Shown: positions 9,201 through 18,560 of the stretch, in pieces
Position numbering within the stretch: position 1 is the stretch's first letter
How the letters are laid out: each line of letters starts with the position of its first letter
From: JANWHQ01 sp963775275
GTDB lineage: Bacteria; Pseudomonadota; Alphaproteobacteria; Caulobacterales; Caulobacteraceae
Assembly (NCBI GenBank): GCA_963775275.1
Contig: CAVZII010000005.1
Location: forward strand, 3,224,001 to 3,288,000
Length of the DNA: 64,000 bases
Direction of reading: 5' to 3'
Position numbers and translations under genes: made by a program
Notes under the pieces: generated by a model
What the model was told of the DNA's origin: nothing
Database searches by the model: none
Seen by the model: only the letters and a program-made list of their open reading frames with translations

Positions 9201-9436
9201 CCAATCCCTCCCGACGGATACGGCCACACCCCACCAGAACGGGCGCGGCCGCAGGCCTGGCTCAGCGATTCACGGTATGAGAACAGGTCCTTAAACTTCG
9301 TTAATCTGAACATCCGCTTGATCCGATTAGGGTGATTTGGCGCGCACGGGCAAGCGTCGCCGAACCAGAAAATTAACCATATCCGCCGATCCTGCCGGAC
9401 GCTGGGCGAAAGGGGCTGAAATCCCTTTGCGGTCGG
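9201..9436. promoter_or_regulatory. ctrA-fliI divergent regulatory region with GANTC and CtrA-type sites
   Basis: This 236-base region separates ctrA from fliI. A GATTC at 9267-9271 is a GANTC site for the CcrM methyltransferase; in Caulobacter a GANTC in the ctrA P1 promoter ties its firing to replication-fork passage. At 9291-9304 two TTAA boxes lie 6 bases apart, one short of the CtrA consensus spacing of 7. A TTAACCAT half-site at 9373-9380 is the type found in CtrA/SciP-controlled promoters. The local sequence is AT-rich compared with its surroundings. The sites are seen; their use is inferred from Caulobacter crescentus. Confidence 0.65.
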
Positions 9437-10810
9437 GTGTTCGGCGTGTCCGGAGGGGCGTGGTTGCAGGATCTGCTGGCGGCGGTGGAGCGGATCGATC
9501 CCCTGACCGTGTCCGGCAGGGTCGCCGCCGTGAGCGGGCTCCTGATCGAGACGCGCGGCGGATTGACCCGACTGGCGGTGGGCGCCCGCGCCGAGATCCG
9601 GCGGCGGGCCGAGCGGCCGCTCCCCTGCGAGGTCGTGGGCTTCCGGGACGACTGTGCGCTGCTCATGCCGTTCGGGCCGGTCGAGGGCGTGGCGCCGGGC
9701 GCGGAGATCCGCATCGCCTCTGAGGTCGCGAACGTGCGTCCCACGCTGGCCTGGAAGGGCCGGGTGATCGACGCCTTCGGCGAGCCGATCGACGGCAGGG
9801 GCCCGCTGCCCCAGGGTCCGACCCCCTATCCCATGCGCGCGCCGCCGCCGCCGGCCCATGCCCGCGGCCGGGTGGGCCAAAGGCTCGATCTGGGCGTGCG
9901 GGCCATGAACGTCTTCACCACCTGCTGCCGGGGCCAGAGGCTTGGGGTCTTCGCCGGCTCGGGCGTGGGCAAGTCGGTCCTGCTCTCGATGCTGGCGCGC
10001 GAGGCCTCGTGCGATGCGGTGGTGGTGGGCCTGATCGGCGAGCGCGGCCGGGAGGTGCGCGAGTTCATCGAGGAGACGCTGGGGGAAGCGGGCCTTCGCC
10101 GCGCCGTGGTGGTGGTGGCGACATCCGACGAGCCCGCGCTGAAGCGCCGGCAGGCCGCCTATCTGACGCTGGCGATCGCCGAGTTCCTGCGCGACCAGGA
10201 CCAGCAGGTGCTCTGCCTGATGGACTCGGTGACGCGCTTCGCCATGGCCCAGCGCGAGATCGGGCTGGCGGCGGGCGAGCCGCCGACCACCAAGGGCTAT
10301 ACCCCGACGGTCTTCACCGAGCTGCCCAAGCTGCTCGAGCGGGCCGGGCCCGGGCCGGTCCGCCCGGACGGGACCGAGGCCGGGGCGATCACGGGCCTGT
10401 TCACCGTGCTGGTGGACGGCGACGACCACAACGAGCCGATCGCCGACGCCGTGCGCGGCATCCTGGACGGCCACATCGTGATGGACCGCACGATCGCCGA
10501 GCGCGGACGCTTTCCGGCGATCAACGTCCTGAAGTCGATCTCGCGGACCATGCCCGCCTGCCAGGCGCCCGATGAGCGGCAGATCACCGCCGAGGCGCGC
10601 AAGGTGCTGGCCGCCTACGCCAACATGGAAGAGCTGATCCGCATCGGGGCCTATCGCGCCGGCGCGGATGCCACGGTGGACCAGGCGATCCGGCTGAACC
10701 CGGCGCTGGAGGCCTTCCTCGCCCAGGACAAGGACGAAGCCACCGGCCTGGAGGAAGGCTTCGCGAGGCTGGGTGCAATCCTTTCGGATGAGGGAGCAGG
10801 GGCGGCATGA
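9437..10810 (+). CDS. fliI: Flagellar export ATPase FliI
   Basis: A 457-residue F1-type ATPase of the flagellar type III export apparatus. The Walker A is GVFAGSGVGKSVLL and the Walker B region VLCLMDSVTRFAMAQREIGL, followed by the family hallmark AAGEPPTTKGYTPTVFTELP. The N-terminal beta-barrel region (AAVSGLLIETRGGL) is intact. The enzyme docks at the FlhA/FlhB gate and releases chaperone-bound substrates. The exact start is uncertain: the GTG at 9437 was chosen, but a second GTG nine bases later is equally possible. The stop overlaps the fliJ start as ATGA. It is transcribed away from ctrA. Confidence 0.96.
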   Translation: MFGVSGGAWLQDLLAAVERIDPLTVSGRVAAVSGLLIETRGGLTRLAVGARAEIRRRAERPLPCEVVGFRDDCALLMPFGPVEGVAPGAEIRIASEVANVRPTLAWKGRVIDAFGEPIDGRGPLPQGPTPYPMRAPPPPAHARGRVGQRLDLGVRAMNVFTTCCRGQRLGVFAGSGVGKSVLLSMLAREASCDAVVVGLIGERGREVREFIEETLGEAGLRRAVVVVATSDEPALKRRQAAYLTLAIAEFLRDQDQQVLCLMDSVTRFAMAQREIGLAAGEPPTTKGYTPTVFTELPKLLERAGPGPVRPDGTEAGAITGLFTVLVDGDDHNEPIADAVRGILDGHIVMDRTIAERGRFPAINVLKSISRTMPACQAPDERQITAEARKVLAAYANMEELIRIGAYRAGADATVDQAIRLNPALEAFLAQDKDEATGLEEGFARLGAILSDEGAGAA

Positions 10811-11220
10811 GTTGGAGAGCATCCTTGGTGCGGCTGGCGAGCCACCGCGTCGACGAGATCAGGAAACGCCTGGCAGGCGTGCTCGAGCGGCGCGCGAGCG
10901 CCGAGCTCGGCCTCGCCCTGCTGCACGCCGAGGCCGAGGCCGAGGTCCTGCACGCCTCCCGCGACGCGGAAGCGGGCTGGTACAAGGTCGGCTATCTGGA
11001 AGGATGGCGCGCGCGCCGCGACGCCGCCGCCGTCGAGATCGCGTGCCTGGAGTCGGAGGAGGCCGGCGTGCGCGAGGCCCTGGCCGACGCCTTCGAGGAG
11101 CTCAAGAAGTACGAGCAGCTCGAGGAGGCGGCGCGCCTGGAGGCCCTGAAGACCGCCGCCAGGCTGGAGGGCATGGCGATGGACGAGGTCGGCGGCCGGC
11201 GGGCGGCGGCGGGGAAGTGA
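10807..11220 (+). CDS. fliJ: Flagellar export chaperone FliJ
   Basis: A 137-residue, almost entirely charged-helical protein (MSWRASLVRLASHRVDEIRKRL, then long Glu/Ala/Arg-rich heptads) immediately after fliI. This is the usual place and composition of FliJ, the coiled-coil protein that inserts into the FliI hexamer like the F1 gamma subunit. Its sequence is poorly conserved, so the call rests mainly on composition, length and position. It overlaps fliI by four bases (ATGA) and the downstream xylanase gene by four bases (GTGA), suggesting translational coupling on both sides. Confidence 0.88.
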   Translation: MSWRASLVRLASHRVDEIRKRLAGVLERRASAELGLALLHAEAEAEVLHASRDAEAGWYKVGYLEGWRARRDAAAVEIACLESEEAGVREALADAFEELKKYEQLEEAARLEALKTAARLEGMAMDEVGGRRAAAGK

Positions 11221-12473
11221 CCCTTCGCCTGCATCGCCGCGCGCTGGTGGGCGGCGCCCTGGCGCTGGCCGCCTGCGGCCGCGATGCTCGAAGCGAGGGC
11301 TCCGGCGCGCCCGCAAGCCCCGCGGACGACGCGCCGCCGCTGAAGTCGGCCGCCCCGTTCCCCGTCGGCTGCGCGGTGATGACCGGCGAGCTCGACGACC
11401 CCGACTTCGTGCGCCTGTTCGTCCGCAACTTCTCCCAGCTCACGCCGGAGTGGGAGATGAAGATGGAGTACATCCTCAAGGACGACGGGACCTTCCGCTT
11501 CGACGCGCCCGACCGCATCGCCGCCTTCGCGCGGACCAACCGGATGCGGCTCTATGCGACGACGCTGGTCTGGTACGCCCAGGACCCCCCTGCGTTCCGC
11601 CGGATCGACGGCGCCGGCCAGAGGTTCGCGGACGCCTATCGCAACTACATCCTGGCCGTCGCCGGGCGGTATCGCGGCCAGGCGGCGGGCTGGGACGTGG
11701 TCAACGAGGCCGTCGCCGAGGACGGCGATGGCCTGCGCGACTGCCTGTGGAGCCGGAACCTCGGCCAGGAGGACTACATGGTCCGCGCCTTCGAGCACGC
11801 GGCCGAGGCGGACCCGGACGCCGTGCTGTTCATCAATGACTACAACCTGGAGAGCCTGCCGAAGAAGCGCGCGACCTTCATGCGGCTGGTGGAGCGGCTC
11901 CTGAAGCGCGGCGCGCCGCTGAAGGGCCTGGGGACCCAGAGCCACCTTGCGGCGGACCTGGAGCCGGGCGCCGTCACGACCGCGATCAGGGAGCTTTCCG
12001 GCTTCGGCCTGCCCATCCACGTCTCGGAGATCGACGTCTCCCTGAACCGCGCGCGGACCACGTTCGCGGGCCGCCGGGCGCTGGAGGACCGCCAGGCGCG
12101 GCTCTACGGCGAGGCGGCCGAGGCCTTCGCCGCCCTGCCCGCGCGCCAGCGCTTCGCCTTCACGATCTGGGGCCTGCGCGACAAGGACTCCTGGCTGCGC
12201 AGCGACAAGGAGAACCCCTCGCCGCCGTGGGACACGCCGCTCCTGTTCGACGACGAGGGCCGGGCCAAGCCGGACCTGCTGGCGGTCGAGGACGCCTGGC
12301 GCGGCGCGCGCGCAGCAGAAGGTGTGAAGCGGTTCTGCGTCCGCGCGCGCGCGCGAATCAAACATGGGCGCGCCTTCCGGGCATGGGCGCGCCTTCCGGG
12401 CGGGAAACCGGTTCCCACTTTCCCTGAAGGCGCGCGCGGCCGCTTCACGAAACGTCAAAGCCGGTCCGGTTAG
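11217..12473 (+). CDS. GH10 endo-1,4-beta-xylanase, putative lipoprotein, with repeat-derived C-terminus
   Basis: A 418-residue protein. The GTG start overlaps the fliJ stop (GTGA). The N-terminus MTLRLHRRALVGGALALAACG is a lipoprotein-type signal with lipobox LAAC. The GH10 barrel spans about residues 40-360: the acid/base Glu is in GWDVVNEAVAED, the nucleophile Glu in PIHVSEIDVSLN, and a conserved FTIWGLRDKDSW follows. Members hydrolyse internal xylan bonds. The final roughly 54 residues (from about 12305) are encoded by an interspersed repeat that also occurs at 13649-13757, so the original stop has been lost. This extension is rich in Arg and Gly and is probably disordered. Confidence 0.9.
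   Translation: MTLRLHRRALVGGALALAACGRDARSEGSGAPASPADDAPPLKSAAPFPVGCAVMTGELDDPDFVRLFVRNFSQLTPEWEMKMEYILKDDGTFRFDAPDRIAAFARTNRMRLYATTLVWYAQDPPAFRRIDGAGQRFADAYRNYILAVAGRYRGQAAGWDVVNEAVAEDGDGLRDCLWSRNLGQEDYMVRAFEHAAEADPDAVLFINDYNLESLPKKRATFMRLVERLLKRGAPLKGLGTQSHLAADLEPGAVTTAIRELSGFGLPIHVSEIDVSLNRARTTFAGRRALEDRQARLYGEAAEAFAALPARQRFAFTIWGLRDKDSWLRSDKENPSPPWDTPLLFDDEGRAKPDLLAVEDAWRGARAAEGVKRFCVRARARIKHGRAFRAWARLPGGKPVPTFPEGARGRFTKRQSRSG
12305..12435 (+). repeat. Interspersed palindromic repeat, copy 1 (inside the xylanase 3' end)
   Basis: About 130 bases closely matching 13649-13757 in the same orientation. Both share GAAGGTGTGAAGCGGTTCTG, a CG-rich run, and a nested palindrome GGCGCGCCTTC...GAAGGCGCGC enclosing a GGGAA/TTCCC stem. 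This copy carries an internal 19-base duplication containing GGGCGCGCCTTCCGGG. It lies in frame within the end of the xylanase gene. Confidence 0.85.
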
Positions 12474-12482
12474 GGCAGGGCC

Positions 12483-13178
12483 ATGAACCTGATCTACGCC
12501 CTGCAGGACGCCGGCAATCCGAACTCGCTCTCCTCGCGTTTCCGCCGCGCGCGGGCGCGCCGGGTCGAGGGGCTGATCGAGGCCATCTTCGCCGAGCGCG
12601 GACAGGTGGACATCGTCGATCTCGGCGGCGAGCCCGACTACTGGAGCCGGCTCTTCGAGCGGGAGTTCCTCGAGACCCGCAAGGTTCGCATCACCCTGGT
12701 GAACCCCCAGCCCTTCGATCCGAAGGACGCGCTGTTCACGGCCGTGACCGGCGACGCCTGCGCCCTGCCGGCCTTCGCCGACCTCAGCTTCGACCTGGTC
12801 CATTCCAACTCGGTGGTCGAGCACGTGGGGGACTGGCCGAGGATGGAGGCCTTCGCCGGCGAGGTGCGGCGCCTGGCGCCGCGCTACTATGTCCAGACGC
12901 CCTACTACTGGTTCCCGATCGAGCCGCACTTCTCCTCCCCGTTCTTCCACTGGCGCTCGGAGCAGGCCCGCGCCCGGATGCTGCTGAAGCGCCGCCACGG
13001 CTTCGCCGAGCGCGCCCGCGACCTGGGCGAGGCCATGCGGGACGTCCAGCACGCGCGCCTCCTGGACAAGCGGCAGTTCAGGTTCCTGTTCCCGGACGCC
13101 CGGCACATCGATGAGCGGGCGGCAGGCCTGACCAAGTCGCTGATCGCCATCCGCGGCGCGGGGCCCGCGGCGGCCTGA
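12483..13178 (+). CDS. Class I SAM-dependent methyltransferase
   Basis: A 231-residue protein that starts ten bases after the xylanase stop. The SAM-binding motif I is VDIVDLGGEPDYWSRLF, and a second conserved block FDLVHSNSVVEHVGDW corresponds to motifs II/III of Methyltransf_11-type enzymes. A conserved YYVQTPYYWFPIEPHF follows, of the kind seen in methyltransferases linked to polysaccharide or glycan genes. The substrate is unknown. It converges on the DUF4282 gene seven bases downstream. The methyltransferase fold is well supported; the function is open. Confidence 0.85.
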   Translation: MNLIYALQDAGNPNSLSSRFRRARARRVEGLIEAIFAERGQVDIVDLGGEPDYWSRLFEREFLETRKVRITLVNPQPFDPKDALFTAVTGDACALPAFADLSFDLVHSNSVVEHVGDWPRMEAFAGEVRRLAPRYYVQTPYYWFPIEPHFSSPFFHWRSEQARARMLLKRRHGFAERARDLGEAMRDVQHARLLDKRQFRFLFPDARHIDERAAGLTKSLIAIRGAGPAAA

Positions 13179-13184
13179 GGGCCC

Positions 13185-13595
13185 CTACTGGGGCGGCGCC
13201 CCGGCCGTCGTGCGCGCCGGGACCGGCGCGGCGGCGGACGGCAGGCCCTCGGCCTCGACCGAGCGCCGAAGCACGCGCAGGTCCTCGCCGATGCCGATGA
13301 TCACCACATAGAGCTCGCAGAAGCTGCGCCAGAGCACCGCCAGGGCGGCGATGACCAGCAGGCCCGCCACGAACACCGGCAAGGCCAGGAGCCAGCCGAC
13401 GATCGCGCCCTCGCGCAGGGCGCCGCCCACGGCCGCGCCGATCACGGCGAACCCGATCAGGGCGATCAGGCCCAGGCCCATCCAGTAGACCAGGTGGACG
13501 ATCGAGGAGGTCATCAGCCGCTCGAGCGTCAGGAGGTCCATGAGCCCCCGGCGCTGACGGGCGGGTTGGCGCGGCGGTTTCATTCGCTTCTCCAA
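13185..13595 (-). CDS. DUF4282 membrane protein
   Basis: A 136-residue protein with a basic N-terminus and two hydrophobic segments (about 34-58 and 66-88). The closing signature SFCELYVVIIGIGEDLRVLR is typical of DUF4282, a family of small inner-membrane proteins of unknown function. The C-terminal 30 residues are Ala/Pro-rich and probably unstructured. It lies downstream of flhA on the same strand; the 163-base gap is mostly occupied by an interspersed repeat, so it may or may not share the flagellar transcript. Confidence 0.8.
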   Translation of the reverse strand: MEKRMKPPRQPARQRRGLMDLLTLERLMTSSIVHLVYWMGLGLIALIGFAVIGAAVGGALREGAIVGWLLALPVFVAGLLVIAALAVLWRSFCELYVVIIGIGEDLRVLRRSVEAEGLPSAAAPVPARTTAGAPPQ

Positions 13596-13648
13596 GACGC
13601 TCCTCGACCCTGGCTACCAGCGCATCGCGAAGGCCGCAACCGAGGGCC

Positions 13649-13757
13649 GCGCGCGCAGCGAAGGTGTGAAGCGGTTCTGCGTCCGCGCGCGCGGCGTTCA
13701 AACATTGGCGCGCCTTCCGGGCGGGAAACCGGGTCCCACTTTCCCTGAAGGCGCGCC
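13649..13757 (+). repeat. Interspersed palindromic repeat, copy 2 (abutting the flhA stop)
   Basis: About 109 bases closely matching the repeat inside the xylanase gene, without its internal 19-base duplication. The palindrome arms are GGCGCGCCTTC and GAAGGCGCGCC, with an inner GGGAAACC/GGGTCCC-like stem. It ends one base before the flhA stop codon (13759-13761 on the minus strand), so a flhA transcript would carry this hairpin directly after the stop. Confidence 0.85.
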
Positions 13758-13758
13758 C

Positions 13759-15855
13759 TCACACCTGGCCGACCGTCTTGAGCCGGGCTTTGGCGTGCAC
13801 CTCGTTCTGGGACATGACGACGGTCTGTCCGCGGAAGCGCTCGACGATCGAGCGGACGTAGGGGCGGATCAGCGGGCTGGTCAGAAGGACCGGCGTGTCG
13901 CCGCTCATGGCGGCGCGCTCGAAGCCGTCGCGCACGGCGCGGATGAAGTCCTGCAGCTTGGACGGGGCGAGCGACAGCTGCTTGTCCTCGCCCGAGCCCA
14001 CCAGGGCGTCGGCGAAGGCGTGCTCCCAGGCCGCGGAGAGGGTGACGATGGGCAGGGCGCCGTCGTCGCCGCGGTTCTGCCAGCACAGCTGGCGCGCCAG
14101 CCGGCCGCGGACGTGCTCGACCAGGGACTGGACGCTGTTGGTGTGGGGCGCGGCCTCGCCCAGGCCCTCGAGGATCGTCGGCAGGTCGCGGATCGACACC
14201 CGCTCGCGCAGCATCGCCTGGAGCACCCGATGGACGGTGGTGGCGGAGACCACGCCGGGGATGAGGTCGTCCACCAGCTTCTTCTGCTCGGCCGGCAGCT
14301 CCTTCAGGAGCTTCTGCATCTCGGCGTAGGTGAACAGGTCCGCCATGTTCTCCTTGAGGATCTCGGTCATGTGCGTGGTCAGCACCGTGGCCGGGTCCAC
14401 GATGGTGTAGCCGCGGAAGGTCGCCTCCTCCTTCAGCGCCTCGTCGATCCAGGTGGCGGGCAGGCCGAAGGCGGGCTCGCGGCCGTGCTCGCCGGGCAGG
14501 TCCACCTGCTGGCCGCGCGGGTCCATGGCCATCAGCGAGCCCAGACGCACCTCGCCCTGGCCGGCGTCCATCTCGCGGATGCGGATGGCGTAGCCCTGGG
14601 TGGCCAGGCGCATGTTGTCCAGGATGCGCACCGGCGGCATCACGAAGCCGAACTCCTGGGCCATGGTGCGCCGAAGCGCCCGGATCTGGTCGGGCAGCTT
14701 GCGGCCGTCCAGGTCGTTGATCAGCGGCAGCAGGCCGTAGCCCAGCTCGATCTTGATCTCGTCCATCGCCAGGGCGGTGGAGATCGGCTCTTCCTCGGCC
14801 TCCGTCGGCTTGGCCGAATCCGTCGTGCCGCGGACCGGCTCGCGGGCCGCCTTGGAGCGGCGCCAGGCCAGGGCCCCGGCGCCCACCGAGATGGCGGCGA
14901 AGGGCACGATGGGCATGCCGGGGACGAGCGCGATGAAGCCGGCCGCGGCCGACACCATTCCCAGGCTGATCGGGTTCATCGCGAGCTGGGCGACCAGGGC
15001 CTTGTCGGCCGAGCCCTCGACGCCGGACTTGGAGACCAGGAAGCCCGCGGCGATGGAGATGATCAGGGCCGGCACCTGGCTGACCAGGCCGTCGCCGATG
15101 GTCATGACGGTGTAGGTCGAGGCGGCCTGGCCGGCGGGCAGGTGGTGCTGGACCACCCCGATCAGCATGCCGCCGACGATGTTGATGGCGGTGATGATCA
15201 GCCCGGCCACGGCGTCGCCGCGCACGAACTTGGAGGCGCCGTCCATGGCCCCGAAGAAGGTGGACTCCTGCTCCAGCTCCTTGCGGCGCGTGCGGGCGGC
15301 CGCCTCGTCGATCAGGCCCGACGACAGGTCGGCGTCGATCGCCATCTGCTTGCCGGGCATGGAGTCCAGGGTGAACCTGGCGGCCACCTCGGCGATGCGG
15401 CTGGAGCCCTTGGTGATGACGACGAAGTTCACCAGCACCAGGATGGCGAAGACGATGACCCCGATGACGAAGTTGCCCTGCATCATCAGACGCCCGAAGG
15501 TCTGGATGATGTGGCCCGCCGCGGTCGTCCCCTCGTGGCCGTGGCCCAGGATCAGGCGCACCGAGGCGATGTTGAGCCCCAGCCGGTAGAGGGTCGAGAC
15601 CAGCAGGACCGTCGGGAAGGCGGTGAACTCGAGCGGCTTCTTGATCAGAAGCGAGGTCATCAGGATCAGGACCGCCGCCGAGATCGAGATCGCCAGCAGC
15701 AGGTCCAGCATCATCGCCGGGACCGGCAGGATCAGCAGCACGACGACGCCCACGACGCCGACGGCGAGCGCGACCTCGCCGCGGGCGATCCAGCCCCACA
15801 TCTGCCGGGCCGTCGGCGCCTTGCCGCCAGCCAGGCTGAGGCCGACGTCAGTCAT
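13759..15855 (-). CDS. flhA: Flagellar export gate protein FlhA
   Basis: A 698-residue protein matching FlhA over its full length. The N-terminal half carries about eight membrane segments with the family blocks TAFPTVLLVSTLYRLGLNIA and KGSSRIAEVAARFTLDSMPG (the FHIPEP region). The cytoplasmic half (from about 350) includes the WIDEALKEEA and ENMADLFTYAEMQKLLKEL blocks of the substrate-binding ring. FlhA forms the nonameric export gate and docks chaperone-substrate complexes. It is the last gene of the minus-strand fliF cluster and is separated from flbD by 143 bases of stacked palindromes. In Caulobacter it belongs to the early (class II) flagellar genes. Confidence 0.97.
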   Translation of the reverse strand: MTDVGLSLAGGKAPTARQMWGWIARGEVALAVGVVGVVVLLILPVPAMMLDLLLAISISAAVLILMTSLLIKKPLEFTAFPTVLLVSTLYRLGLNIASVRLILGHGHEGTTAAGHIIQTFGRLMMQGNFVIGVIVFAILVLVNFVVITKGSSRIAEVAARFTLDSMPGKQMAIDADLSSGLIDEAAARTRRKELEQESTFFGAMDGASKFVRGDAVAGLIITAINIVGGMLIGVVQHHLPAGQAASTYTVMTIGDGLVSQVPALIISIAAGFLVSKSGVEGSADKALVAQLAMNPISLGMVSAAAGFIALVPGMPIVPFAAISVGAGALAWRRSKAAREPVRGTTDSAKPTEAEEEPISTALAMDEIKIELGYGLLPLINDLDGRKLPDQIRALRRTMAQEFGFVMPPVRILDNMRLATQGYAIRIREMDAGQGEVRLGSLMAMDPRGQQVDLPGEHGREPAFGLPATWIDEALKEEATFRGYTIVDPATVLTTHMTEILKENMADLFTYAEMQKLLKELPAEQKKLVDDLIPGVVSATTVHRVLQAMLRERVSIRDLPTILEGLGEAAPHTNSVQSLVEHVRGRLARQLCWQNRGDDGALPIVTLSAAWEHAFADALVGSGEDKQLSLAPSKLQDFIRAVRDGFERAAMSGDTPVLLTSPLIRPYVRSIVERFRGQTVVMSQNEVHAKARLKTVGQV

Positions 15856-15998
15856 CAGACGCCTCCTCTCCCACAGGGAGAGGAAGGGGCCCGCCCGCGC
15901 GGCGGGCGGGAAGGTGAGGGGCTCGGGAGGAGAGGATTAGCCCCTCACCCCCCCATCGCATCGCGATGGGTCCCCCCCTCTCTCCATGGGAGAGGGAT
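15856..15998. repeat. Array of five stacked palindromes between flbD and flhA
   Basis: Five inverted repeats fill this gap: CCTCTCCC/GGGAGAGG (15865-15883), CCCGCCCGC/GCGGGCGGG (15890-15910), GGTGAGGGGCT/AGCCCCTCACC (15913-15949), CCATCGC/GCGATGG (about 15953-15969), and CCTCTC/GAGAGG around 15980. It reads like a mosaic intergenic repeat of the REP type common in alphaproteobacteria. In the operon mRNA these would fold into successive hairpins between flbD and flhA. Confidence 0.75.
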
Positions 15999-17369
<1,371 letters not shown>

Positions 17370-17409
17370 GGGTTATCTCCTTGCGATGCAGTGCACTGGA
17401 AGCGGGGGC

Positions 17410-17769
17410 TCATGAATTGGAATCCCCGTCCTTGATGATCTCGGTCATGGTCACGCCCAGGCGCTCGTCGATGATCACGACCTCGCCGCGGGCGACCAGA
17501 CGGTTGTTGACGTAGATGTCGATCGCCTCGCCGACCTTGCGGTCCAGCTCGAGGATCGAGCCGTTGCCGAGCTTGAGCAGCTGGGCGACCGAGAGGCTCG
17601 CGCGGCCGAGCACGGCCGAGATGTTGACCGGAACGTCGAAGACCGGGGCGAGGTCGGCGGCGGACTTCTCCTCGCCGTCCATGGCCGCATCGAGCGCGCT
17701 CTCGCCGGGGCCGAGCTCGTTCAGGGTCAGCGGGTTCTCGGAGTCGCCGGTCGAAGGTTCGTCAGACAT
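17410..17769 (-). CDS. fliN: Flagellar motor switch protein FliN
   Basis: A 119-residue SpoA-domain protein. An acidic N-terminal 40 residues precede the SpoA fold (PVNISAVLGRASLSVAQLLKLGNGSILELD, then VNNRLVARGEVVIIDERLGVTMTEII). FliN forms the lower C-ring and also binds FliH to bring the export ATPase to the motor. Its start overlaps the end of fliH by eight bases, and flbD begins 40 bases beyond its stop. Length and order agree with the Caulobacter fliF operon. Confidence 0.95.
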   Translation of the reverse strand: MSDEPSTGDSENPLTLNELGPGESALDAAMDGEEKSAADLAPVFDVPVNISAVLGRASLSVAQLLKLGNGSILELDRKVGEAIDIYVNNRLVARGEVVIIDERLGVTMTEIIKDGDSNS

Positions 17770-18415
17770 CGCTGGAGCCTCTGGCGGGGGTTAGGGGGTC
17801 GGCGTGCAGGCCCTCGGCCGCGAGGGCGGCCTCCAGGGCGTCGGCCACGCGCCGGGCGGCCTCTTCCGGGGCGAAGGCCGCCCGGCCCTCGCCCCACTCG
17901 AAGACGAAGGCCGCGCCCGAAAGGCCCGGATCGGGCTTGACCGTGACCTGGCCGGCGAAGCCGGTCGCCTGGGCGACTTCGTCCAGGGCGGCCTGCATGG
18001 GCGCCTGCACGGCCTCGGCCGCCCGCACGAACAGGCGCGGATGGCCCTCGACCTCCTGCAGCAGGGCCTCCAGGGCCGCCTTCGCCGGCGCCTCGGGGAA
18101 CCGGTCGAGCGCGGCGTCGGCGATCTTGCGCGCGCAGGCCAACGCCAGCTCGGCCGCGCCGGCGCGGTGCTCCTGGGCGGCGCGGGCGAGCGAGCCCATG
18201 GCCTGGCCGACGGCGCGGCGGATCTCGTCCAGGGCGGCGGCCTCCTGGCGCTGGGCGGCGTCCAGCGCGGCGCGCTCGCCCTGGGCGTAGGCCTCCTGGC
18301 GGGCCTGCTCGATCTCGGCGGCGGTGTAGAAGGCCTTGCGCCGCTGGGGGGCCTGGACGACGTCGCCGTCGCCCTCGAACACGGTGTCGAAGGAGAACTT
18401 CCGGGGCTCGGTCAT
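17762..18415 (-). CDS. fliH: Flagellar assembly protein FliH (FlbE in Caulobacter)
   Basis: A 217-residue protein from the ATG at 18413-18415 (MTEPRKFSFDTVFEGDG, a Caulobacter FlbE-like N-terminus). An Ala/Glu/Arg-rich helical middle with AYAQGERAALDAAQRQEAA leads into a C-terminal domain resembling the FliH/V-type ATPase E-subunit fold. FliH dimers regulate FliI and tether it to FliN. An upstream in-frame start would add ten residues that read through a palindromic repeat, so it was rejected. It overlaps fliN by eight bases. Confidence 0.9.
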   Translation of the reverse strand: MTEPRKFSFDTVFEGDGDVVQAPQRRKAFYTAAEIEQARQEAYAQGERAALDAAQRQEAAALDEIRRAVGQAMGSLARAAQEHRAGAAELALACARKIADAALDRFPEAPAKAALEALLQEVEGHPRLFVRAAEAVQAPMQAALDEVAQATGFAGQVTVKPDPGLSGAAFVFEWGEGRAAFAPEEAARRVADALEAALAAEGLHADPLTPARGSSDV

Positions 18416-18560
18416 GGCTGCGGCCCCCCCCACCATGCTTCGCATGGTCCCCCTGCCCCAAAGGGGGAGGATTTGACGCCCCTGATCTTCCCCCGCCGGG
18501 GGAAGTCCGGCCGGAAGCCGGGAAGGGGGCGAAGGCCCGTGATGTGCAGCTGGCCCTGCA
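18416..18560. repeat. Palindromic repeat cluster between fliG and fliH
   Basis: The gap holds at least three inverted repeats: ACCATGC-ttc-GCATGGT (18432-18448), a CCCCCT/AGGGGG pair at about 18450-18468, and CTTCCCCC-gcc-GGGGGAAG (18487-18505). Its composition resembles the flbD-flhA palindrome array. There is no T-run, so these are more likely mRNA-processing or repeat structures than terminators. Confidence 0.65.

Noticed and set aside
9337..9723. Plus-strand frame overlapping the start of fliI
   Set aside because: It overlaps fliI in another frame and lacks any family motif; it arises from the high third-position GC.
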